DNA from: Spirochaetota bacterium
GTDB taxonomy: Bacteria; Spirochaetota; Spirochaetia; Treponematales; Treponemataceae
Assembly: GCA_029571425.1 (NCBI GenBank)
Contig: JAKPSR010000067.1
Coordinates: 1-29,785, forward strand
DNA length: 29,785 nucleotides
Direction of reading: 5' to 3'
Both the position numbers and the translations under genes were made by a program. Position 1 is the first letter of the stretch. Every line of letters starts with the position of its first letter. Below, piece by piece: positions 22,395 to 29,785 of this stretch. The notes below the pieces were generated by a model that saw nothing but the letters and a program-made list of their open reading frames with translations, did not search any database and had not been told where the DNA came from.

Positions 22395-24074
22395 TTACAG
22401 CACCTCGTACCGGTTCTTGCCCTTTCGCTTCGCCGCGTATAGGGCCATGTCAACTCGGAGTATCAGGGCGTCGAGGGATTCTCCCTCCCGGAGCTCTGAT
22501 ACCCCGAGGCTTACCGTCAAGCTCAGCTTCTCGCCCGCGTCGCCGTCGATCGTTCGCGACTCGACCGCGGCGCGGATTTTTTCGGCGATGCCGCCGGCTA
22601 TCTCGGCGCCCGCGCCCGGCAGGACGATCAGGAACTCGTCCCCGCCGAAGCGGCAGGGGATGTCGGTTTTGCGCACCGAGGAGCGTACCTGTTCCGCGAG
22701 GAATGCGAGGAGGCGATCGCCCGCTTGGTGCCCGTGAAGGTCGTTCGTCGCCTTGAAATCGTCGAGATCGAGCATCACCATCGACAGGGGAAGCCGGGCG
22801 CCGGACTCGATCTGCATCCGCTTCACGATGTCGTTGAGATAACGGCGGTTGTAAAGGCCGGTCAGGGAATCCGTGCGCGAGAGGTCGAGGTAGTAGCGCT
22901 CGCGCGCGGCAAGATGTTCTTTTTCCTTAAGAAGGGAACTGATGAAGCGGAAGAGGGCGACGGTGAAGAGGATCGACTCGATCGCGGCCCCGCCGAGGAA
23001 GAGATAGTGGGGCGGCCACACGGACTTGAAGAAGCTCGTTAATGCCCATATCCATGAACCCGTCGCGAAGAAAGCCCACGCGAGTAAATAGTAAAACGCG
23101 GGCTTGAACCCGGACATGAACGATCGCCACGCCGCGACGAGAATCGTCAGCGGGATGAATATGCCAAGCGTTATCGCGACGACGTGAGCGAGCCATGGGA
23201 ACCCGGCGAGGCCGATGGCCGTCTGCGCGCCGACGAGGACAAGGAGCACGAGAAGGGTCGTGTTGACGCCTCTCTGGCGCCGTCGCAGCGAGAGGAATCC
23301 CTGCGCGAAGAGAATGCCGAACACCTCGGACCCGCAAAGGGCGACCCAGAGAACCCGCTTGTACACGGCTATCGGGAGAAAGCAGCAATAGAGAAAGCCG
23401 TTCGCCCATGATTGATAGAGCACGGAGAACGCGATGAAAAGGAGATAGAGCACGTAGTTTCTGTTGCGTATGATCATGAGGGAGAAAAGGTTCACGAAGA
23501 ACACGGCCACCATGATTCCGAGAAAGGTCCCGAAGACGAGGGCGTCGCCGAACGCGACGGCGATGATGCCGTCCGCGTCAAACGCCCGGAACGGGACGCG
23601 GACGACGTTCGAGGTGCGTACGCGGATGTAGATTTCGTCGTTTGCGTTTACGCCTGCCGGGACGGGAATCGTCCAGTCACGGGTGAGCGGGCGTTTCGGC
23701 CCGTTCGCGAGTCCGCGCGAGACGACCGAACCGTCGGGGAAGAACGCGTCGATCTCGTCGATGTTTGGGTTCCCGACGGCGATGTATCGGTCGGTTCCCT
23801 GCCGCGAGCCTCGGCTTGGCCCGAGCCGCAGGCGAATCCACCACGTCGATCCCGAGATGCCCGCGTTGAATAGCGGGTTCGCAAGGGCGCTGAACGCGAG
23901 CGAAGGGGCTTGCCCGCGCGTGATCGCGCCGCCTCTGTCTTCGGCTACTTCGGTAGAAGCGATTCCTCCCCCGTGCGGATCGGCCGAACGCGGGTAAAAG
24001 GCGAAAAGGATGGTTCCCGCGATCAGGCAGAGGAGGATTATAGATATCGCACGCTCTTGCATGACTTTATTCAT
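22395..24074 (-). CDS. Diguanylate cyclase with 7TM-DISM sensor
   Basis: The protein of about 559 residues synthesises cyclic di-GMP. An N-terminal membrane anchor (10-27) is followed by an extracytoplasmic beta-rich domain (about 55-165, DISMED2-like; STWWIRLRLGPS, DRYIAVGNPNIDEIDAFFPDG), seven membrane helices (about 176-380) and a GGDEF domain (about 395-550). The active site GGDEF is intact (477-481), and the inhibitory I-site RKTD (468-471) lies the standard five residues upstream, so product feedback is expected. The ATG at 24074 was preferred over an upstream ATG inside the promoter; its ribosome site is weak. It diverges from the sigma-54 operon. Confidence 0.92.
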   Translation of the reverse strand: MNKVMQERAISIILLCLIAGTILFAFYPRSADPHGGGIASTEVAEDRGGAITRGQAPSLAFSALANPLFNAGISGSTWWIRLRLGPSRGSRQGTDRYIAVGNPNIDEIDAFFPDGSVVSRGLANGPKRPLTRDWTIPVPAGVNANDEIYIRVRTSNVVRVPFRAFDADGIIAVAFGDALVFGTFLGIMVAVFFVNLFSLMIIRNRNYVLYLLFIAFSVLYQSWANGFLYCCFLPIAVYKRVLWVALCGSEVFGILFAQGFLSLRRRQRGVNTTLLVLLVLVGAQTAIGLAGFPWLAHVVAITLGIFIPLTILVAAWRSFMSGFKPAFYYLLAWAFFATGSWIWALTSFFKSVWPPHYLFLGGAAIESILFTVALFRFISSLLKEKEHLAARERYYLDLSRTDSLTGLYNRRYLNDIVKRMQIESGARLPLSMVMLDLDDFKATNDLHGHQAGDRLLAFLAEQVRSSVRKTDIPCRFGGDEFLIVLPGAGAEIAGGIAEKIRAAVESRTIDGDAGEKLSLTVSLGVSELREGESLDALILRVDMALYAAKRKGKNRYEVL

Positions 24075-24095
24075 TACATACTCGCTTTTCCCGTA

Positions 24096-24125
24096 AGTAT
24101 ACCGGGCCTTTTCGCGTAGAATCAA
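24096..24125 (-). promoter_or_regulatory. Diguanylate cyclase promoter
   Basis: On the minus strand TTGATT (24125-24120), 18 bases, TATACT (24101-24096). The -10 box lies within an inverted CCCG/CGGG repeat (24090-24106) that could be an operator. Confidence 0.6.
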
Positions 24126-24137
24126 GCGAGCGTCGTT

Positions 24138-24170
24138 TTTTACGCTTTTTTTGCGTACACCCTTTTACGC
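24138..24170 (+). promoter_or_regulatory. Candidate enhancer (activator-binding) sites for the sigma-54 promoter
   Basis: TTTTACGC occurs at 24138-24145 and 24163-24170 with an inverted GCGTA (24153-24157) between them, giving TACGC-N7-GCGTA and TTGCGTA...TACGCGCAA dyads. They lie about 123-155 bases before the predicted transcription start, the usual range for NtrC-family enhancers. A second dyad, CCGATA-N9-TATCGG (24226-24246), lies closer. Confidence 0.45.
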
Positions 24171-24265
24171 GCAACTTCTTCCCAACAATACCGTTAGATG
24201 GGAAGATTTTTCTCGTATAGCCTATCCGATAGAGCATTTTTATCGGTATTTTACCGTCAGAGGGC

Positions 24266-24282
24266 TTGGCATGATTCTTGCT
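24266..24282 (+). promoter_or_regulatory. Sigma-54 promoter
   Basis: TTGGCATGATTCTTGCT fits the full sigma-54 consensus (YTGGCAYGRNNNTTGCW). The invariant GG (24268-24269) and GC (24280-24281) are exactly ten bases apart. Transcription should start near 24293, about 42 bases ahead of the secreted-protein gene. Confidence 0.88.
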
Positions 24283-24334
24283 TGTTATTCTGTGCCGACC
24301 GAGTCGGCGCATCACGATGACAAGGAGCAGTACA

Positions 24335-24886
24335 ATGAAAAAGACAATGATGATCACGATGGCCCTGGCCCTTTTGGGCGCTGTGGCCCTTTCCGCGCAA
24401 AGCCCCGCCCCGGCCGGGCGACGCGCCGACAGAGAAACCTGCGCGGACAGGAATCGGCTCTCGCGCGAGCCCATCACCGTCGAGGGAACCCTTGCGTTCC
24501 GCGATTCCGTACCCGTTATCTCGACGAAAGACGGGGACTGGATTCTTCCTCCGGGGCCCTTCTACCAGCTTGCCTATCAAAACAACCTGAAGGAAGGGGC
24601 AACCATTAAGGCCGAAGGATTCGCGGCCCCGTGCCCGCCCGCCCGCGAGGACGATAAGTCCGCGAAGCAACTCGAGTCCGCGAAAGGAGTCCTCGTGTTC
24701 ACCAAGCTCGCGGCGAACGGGAAGGAGCTTGATCTTTCCGCCCTCGGTGGATTCGGTCGTGGCGGCCCTGGGCCGATGATGGGGCGTGGTTGGGGCGATG
24801 ACGACGATGAGCCGCGCGGACGCCGGGGCGACGGAAGTCGCCCTCGCCGCGGACGGGGCGGTGATTGCCCGCGTTGGGAGGACTAA
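24335..24886 (+). CDS. Small secreted protein of the sigma-54 operon, Gly/Met/Arg-rich tail
   Basis: The 183-residue protein has a signal peptide (cleavage after about residue 21, SAQ). Residues 46-136 look like a small beta-barrel or OB-like domain (ITVEGTLAFRDSVPVI, DWILPPGPFY, TIKAEGFAAPC, GVLVFTKLAANGKEL). Cys36 and Cys100 could form a disulfide. The tail (137-183) is low-complexity: GFGRGGPGPMMGRGWG, then DDDDEPRGRRGD and more Arg/Gly, ending near Cys178. It has AAGGAG seven bases before the ATG and is the first gene after the sigma-54 promoter, directly ahead of the kinase. A periplasmic sensor partner or chaperone is inferred from this position. No known family is recognised; it lacks the LTxxQ motifs of ZraP/CpxP. 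Confidence 0.8.
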   Translation: MKKTMMITMALALLGAVALSAQSPAPAGRRADRETCADRNRLSREPITVEGTLAFRDSVPVISTKDGDWILPPGPFYQLAYQNNLKEGATIKAEGFAAPCPPAREDDKSAKQLESAKGVLVFTKLAANGKELDLSALGGFGRGGPGPMMGRGWGDDDDEPRGRRGDGSRPRRGRGGDCPRWED

Positions 24887-24889
24887 AAG

Positions 24890-26162
24890 ATGACGGGAAG
24901 GAAACGTACGGCTCGCGCCGTCCTCGCGCTCGCCGCGGTCGCGGTGCTTCTCTCCGTTTCCTTCGCGCTCGTTTTCATTAGGCGCGAGATCGATCGGCGT
25001 CGCGCCGAGATCGAGTTTCGCGCCTTTCGCGTAATGGTCGGCGTCCTCGAGTCCTATCGGTCGCGCGGAGGGTTCGATCCCGCCGACTGGCCCGAGGTCC
25101 GTGGTTTCGGCGCCTACTCTGGCGTCGGCATCTGCGAGTTCGCGCACGGCAGCGCCCCCGCGGCACTCGCTGACGCCGAGCGGCTGCCGCCATACGGGTT
25201 TACCCGCCTTTCGCGGGGCGCCCTAACCATCGTGCGGCCGCTTGGCGCCGCCCCGCCGATGATGGATGGCCCGGGACGACCAGGTCTCGGCCCACGTCGC
25301 ATGATGGGCCCGATGGGGCGGCGCGGTCCCGAGGACATCGTCTTCGCCGAGATCGACGTTTCCCCTCTCGTCAGGCGCGGGCGCTTCGTCATTTTCGGCG
25401 CCGTGCTAACCCTCGCGGTATTCCTCGGCGTCGTGGCCTCGCTCGTGCTGTCCTTGCGGCGCATCGATGCGTATCGCGAGCGCGAGCGGTCGACCGCCCG
25501 ACTTGTCCAACTCGGCGCCGCCGCGCGAACCCTAGCCCACGAGATCAAGAACCCGCTCGGCGTGATCCGCGTCCAGTGCGCTACCCTCAAGCGCACGGTC
25601 GGGGAGGGCGGTCGGCGCGGCATCGAGGTGATCGAGGAAGAGACGGAGCGTCTCGTCGGCCTCACGGACCGGATACGCGATTTCCTTCAGTCGGGAGAGG
25701 GGCAACCCGTTGCCGTCGATCCCGCCGATCTCCTCGATCGGTGTCGGGCTCGATACGGCGACCGCGTTTCCGTCGTCCCGGCTCCCGCCGGCTTGCCGAC
25801 GATTCGCGTGGACCCCGAGCGGGTCCTGCAGGTCCTCGATAACCTAATCTCGAACGCGATGGACGCCGATTCGCGCCCGCCGGAGCTTTCCCTCGAGCGG
25901 ACGAAGGGCGGGGTCTCGTTCTCCGTGCGCGACCGCGGTCCCGGCGTTCCCGAGGAAGCGCGCGCGCGCCTTTTTGAGCCCTTCTTTACCACGAAGGCGC
26001 GTGGGTCCGGCATCGGCCTCGCCCTTTCCCAAAGGCTCGTCGAGCAGGCCGGCGGCGAGCTTTCGTATCGACCATCGCCGGAGGGCGGAAGCCTGTTTGT
26101 CGCCGAATACCCCGCGGCCGTTAGCGGCGGTGTCGTAACCGATTCCGGCAAGGGAGGCGTCG

Positions 26163-26176
<14 letters not shown>
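24890..26176 (+). CDS. Membrane sensor histidine kinase
   Basis: The 428-residue kinase has two membrane helices (about 9-30 and 166-188) enclosing a periplasmic sensor domain of about 135 residues. That domain includes a Pro/Gly/Met-rich stretch (PPMMDGPGRPG, GPRRMMGPMG, about 122-146). The cytoplasmic part has the H-box LAHEIKNPLG (His217) and the ATPase boxes NLISNAMDA, RDRGPGVP and GSGIGLALS. This resembles NtrB/ZraS-type kinases paired with sigma-54 activators. GGGAGG lies eight bases upstream of the ATG, three bases after the secreted-protein stop. The 3' end overlaps the response-regulator gene by 14 bases. Confidence 0.93.
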
Positions 26177-27509
<1,333 letters not shown>

Positions 27510-27516
27510 CGGGCTG

Positions 27517-27855
27517 TTAGCCACGAAGGGCGTCGAGGTTCCGCTTCGCGTCGGGGCAGTTCGCGAGGAAGCCCGATACCGTCGCGCAGGGATAGTCCCC
27601 GCAGGCCGCACAGTTTTTGAGCTTCTTCCCGACGGCGCATTTCCGGATTTCGCAATCCGCGCAATGCCCGATCTGCACCCCGTCGGTCGCGAAACAGCCA
27701 TGGCAGTTCACCATCTCGGGCGTGCACTCAAAGCCATAGGCCTTCGACCATTCCGTGGCGGTCCGTTCGCGTAAGCCCTGGTCGTTCGTGCGCGACGCGA
27801 TAAGAGCGGGGCACCCCGCGCAATCGAGTCCGCAGGCGGCGATCATCTGTGCCAT
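27517..27855 (-). CDS. DUF3795 cysteine-rich protein
   Basis: The 112-residue protein matches the DUF3795 pattern. It begins MAQMIAACGLDCAGCPA and continues with NCHGCFATDGVQIGHCADCEIRKCAV and CAACGDYPC (cited in parts). The many Cys suggest zinc or iron-sulfur binding; the function is unknown. The ATG at 27855 is preferred because GGAGG lies six bases upstream; an ATG two codons earlier would abut that site. It follows the WYL regulator gene on the same strand by 62 bases and converges on the sigma-54 activator gene with seven bases between stops. Confidence 0.88.
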   Translation of the reverse strand: MAQMIAACGLDCAGCPALIASRTNDQGLRERTATEWSKAYGFECTPEMVNCHGCFATDGVQIGHCADCEIRKCAVGKKLKNCAACGDYPCATVSGFLANCPDAKRNLDALRG

Positions 27856-27917
27856 AGTCATCCTCCATCTTCGAATATGATAGACGAATGATATCAGGCA
27901 AACGGTGACATCCTCTG

Positions 27918-28847
27918 TCAGTGTTGGGAATTCGCCTCGAAAATTCGCGCCGCCCGGTCCCGGAGGGTTTCGCGCAAGCGTTCCGGGCTGACGACGGTTA
28001 CCGTTCCCGGCAAGCCCATCAAGAACGACACGACCCATTCGTCCACGGGGAAGACGGCGCGCACGGATAGGGATCCGTCGGCTTCCACCGTTATCGCGTC
28101 CTCGTCCAAGAATTCCTCGACCTGGTTACGCGCCTCGCGGGAAACGCGGATGTGGACGGGAAGGAAGGGGCTGCCTTCCCAGTCGTGGGCCCAGGGACGG
28201 GTCGAGAGGTCGGTCGGCGGCGCTTTGCGCGCGTCGGCGGTCAAGGTCGCGCCGCGCATTCGGGATACCTTAAACAGGCGCCAGTCGCCGCGGAGGCGGC
28301 ACCACGCCCATACGTACCACGCTTGCCAGGAATAGACGAGGGCGGCGGGCTCGACCGTTCGCCGCGTCTCGCTCGCCGCCGCGTCGGTGTAATTCATGGA
28401 GAGGCAGGATTTCTCGCGGATGCTCCGCTGGACGAGGTCGATCGTCGCCTTCTCGCGGCGCGAGGGGGTAAGCTCGACGAAGACCTCGCCCTCGGGGCAG
28501 GCTATTCCCTTTTCGCGCGAGCGGGCGAGGGCCGCGCTGAACTTATCGATCGTCCCCGCGACGCCCTGGCTTGGGTAGACCGCCTGCAGGCTCCGAAGCC
28601 CGGCGAGGATGCGTTGGACCTCTCCCGTCTCGAGGAGGTTCCGGTCGAGGGTAAAGCCCTCCATGAGCTCGAAGCCCCCATCCCGTCCCGCGGTCGACGC
28701 CACGGGAAGCCCAGCCTCGCACAGTGCGTCGACGTCCCGGTAGATCGTGCGGACGGACACCTCGAACTTACGGGCTAGGGCCGAGGCGGTTGCCTTTCGG
28801 TGGGCCAGGAGGTGGGTAAGGATGGAGAGGAGACGTTCGGCCTTCAT
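27918..28847 (-). CDS. YafY-type HTH regulator with WYL domain
   Basis: The 309-residue protein has an N-terminal DeoR-like winged helix (ERLLSILTHLLAHRKATASA, FEVSVRTIYRDVDAL) and a WYL-type ligand domain (about 140-220; AALVYSWQAWYVWAWCRLRGDWRLFKVSRM in parts) followed by the WCX-type C-terminal region. Such proteins sense nucleotides or nucleic-acid ligands in known cases. The ATG at 28847 begins the conserved helix; it has no Shine-Dalgarno and lies seven bases after a TATAGT box. It diverges from the next gene across 55 bases and may regulate the DUF3795 gene downstream. Confidence 0.9.
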   Translation of the reverse strand: MKAERLLSILTHLLAHRKATASALARKFEVSVRTIYRDVDALCEAGLPVASTAGRDGGFELMEGFTLDRNLLETGEVQRILAGLRSLQAVYPSQGVAGTIDKFSAALARSREKGIACPEGEVFVELTPSRREKATIDLVQRSIREKSCLSMNYTDAAASETRRTVEPAALVYSWQAWYVWAWCRLRGDWRLFKVSRMRGATLTADARKAPPTDLSTRPWAHDWEGSPFLPVHIRVSREARNQVEEFLDEDAITVEADGSLSVRAVFPVDEWVVSFLMGLPGTVTVVSPERLRETLRDRAARIFEANSQH

Positions 28848-28854
28848 GGGAACC

Positions 28855-28896
28855 ACTATAAAACATCGTGCAAAAACGCGAAAGACCGCGTACACT
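28855..28896. promoter_or_regulatory. Overlapping divergent promoters without leader regions
   Basis: TATAGT on the minus strand (28860-28855) ends seven bases before the WYL start. TACACT on the plus strand (28891-28896) ends six bases before the ATG at 28903. The expected -35 zones fall in the same 30 bases and match the consensus poorly. Confidence 0.45.
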
Positions 28897-28902
28897 ATCC
28901 CC

Positions 28903-29785
28903 ATGGACAACAAGGTGCTCTACGGAAACAGCATACCGGCCGAGATCGTGCGCAAGGCGGAACGGCGGTTCAGCCGATATGCCCGCAAGTTTAACTTTAG
29001 CCCGAACCGGAGCCCCAGCCTCGCCGCCTACCCCGAGGGATACGGCTACCGCGACTTCGGGATCATGACCGTTAGGGATCGTTCCCTCGTCGAGTGCCCT
29101 CCCGACCGCGAGCCGCCTTCGGGGGCCGGGCCTCGGTACGACGCCGGCTCAGGCGTTCCCTTCGACGCCGCGCGCGGGGTCGTACTTGGTACCATCCGGA
29201 TGGGCTTCGGGCATTGCCGCATGGCGATCGCCCTCGCGTCGGCGGCCCACTCCATGAATCTCATCCCGTATTGGCTTGACTTGATGTCCTTCCCGGACAG
29301 CGCGGCGAGCATGACGATCAAGTACCTCGAGGGCCTCTACAACCTCGGGTCGCGCATCTCGCAAAATTCGCGCCTTTTCAATAAATACATCTGGGAGTAC
29401 GTGACGAGCGACGCCGCGCGCAAGCTCTCGTTCTCGGTAGAGGAGCGCGCCCTCTCGCGGATTTTCGTGCCGCTCTACCGCGACGTGCCGAAGGACATGC
29501 CCTTTTTCTCGACGCACCCTTGGACCGGCCACGCCGCGATCGGCGCCGGAATGACGGACGTCGTCACGATCGTGCCGGACAACTACCCGATCGCCTTCCA
29601 TATCGTCGAGGGGAGCACCCACGTCGTGCAGTCCCCGTCTGCCTACATGGGTTACCGAACCTTCCACTCGATGGGTACCGGCCTCCACCTCGACCACACG
29701 ATGCCCTCGGCCGACATCGAGATGGTCGGCCACTACGTCGACCACGAGATCGTCACCGGGATCGAGCAGGACTGCGACGCGCGCC
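28903..29785 (+). CDS. Glycosyltransferase-like protein, 3' end outside the window
   Basis: The frame is open for 294 codons to the window edge, so the gene is cut by the window, not broken. The segment GTIRMGFGHCRMAIALASAA (about residues 92-111) resembles the G-x-GH-x-R start of GT-B enzymes such as MGDG synthase and MurG. Later come HPWTGHAAIGAGMTDVVTIV and VPDNYPIAFHIVEGSTHVVQ, compatible with an acceptor-domain core. No signal peptide or membrane segment is seen. A lipid or cell-surface glycosyltransferase is the best guess, at low certainty; it may equally belong to a spirochaete family of unknown function. No Shine-Dalgarno precedes the ATG. Confidence 0.65.
   Translation, partial: MDNKVLYGNSIPAEIVRKAERRFSRYARKFNFSPNRSPSLAAYPEGYGYRDFGIMTVRDRSLVECPPDREPPSGAGPRYDAGSGVPFDAARGVVLGTIRMGFGHCRMAIALASAAHSMNLIPYWLDLMSFPDSAASMTIKYLEGLYNLGSRISQNSRLFNKYIWEYVTSDAARKLSFSVEERALSRIFVPLYRDVPKDMPFFSTHPWTGHAAIGAGMTDVVTIVPDNYPIAFHIVEGSTHVVQSPSAYMGYRTFHSMGTGLHLDHTMPSADIEMVGHYVDHEIVTGIEQDCDAR

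Overview
The window is chromosomal DNA from a GC-rich, Gram-negative-type bacterium. It is densely packed with genes on both strands and shows no phage, insertion-sequence, CRISPR or RNA-gene signal. The best guess is a free-living or gut-associated, polysaccharide-using member of the Spirochaetes. The reasons are relaxed lipoboxes ending FAAC and SSC, xylanase and cellulase lipoproteins, a cobalamin-type (class II) ribonucleotide reductase, a 7TM-DISM diguanylate cyclase and several conserved proteins of spirochaete flavour. This placement is an inference from family content; no marker gene proves it.

Layout. 10-2285: an uncharacterised membrane protein translationally coupled to an acetyltransferase. 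2282-6433: a xylan-use island, with a GntR/LacI-hybrid regulator divergent from a GH10 xylanase lipoprotein, followed by a secreted protein of unknown function, a strong terminator and an esterase lipoprotein. 6448-7515: a 55-residue protein and a short QueG-like iron-sulfur protein. 7529-13947: one tightly coupled eight-gene run (acetyltransferase, divergent kinase, extended ComB-like protein, alpha/beta hydrolase, membrane protein, membrane ferredoxin, beta-carbonic anhydrase, NAD(P)H-hydrate dehydratase). 13958-17366: an isochorismatase-fold protein lacking its usual Asp, overlapped by a convergent nucleotidyltransferase-like protein, then an orphan sugar-binding protein. 17374-20912: class II ribonucleotide reductase and a GH5 glucanase lipoprotein on the minus strand. 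21061-24074: an outer-membrane beta-barrel convergent with the diguanylate cyclase. 24138-27509: a sigma-54 module. 27517-29785: a DUF3795 protein, a WYL regulator and the start of a glycosyltransferase-like gene.

The most interesting system is at 24138-27509. A full-consensus sigma-54 promoter (24266-24282), preceded by repeated TTTTACGC elements at an enhancer-like distance, drives a small secreted protein, a membrane histidine kinase and an NtrC-type sigma-54 activator. The secreted protein and the kinase's periplasmic loop carry similar Gly/Pro/Met-rich segments. The layout recalls ZraP-ZraS-ZraR envelope-stress sensing, but the secreted partner does not look like ZraP. The activator probably drives its own operon.

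Other themes: three genes (20912-, 28847-, 28903+) have a -10-like box only 6-7 bases before the start codon and no Shine-Dalgarno sequence, which suggests leaderless mRNAs. Several enzymes keep their fold but have altered catalytic residues. Most other genes have strong GGAGG-type ribosome sites and sigma-70-like promoters.
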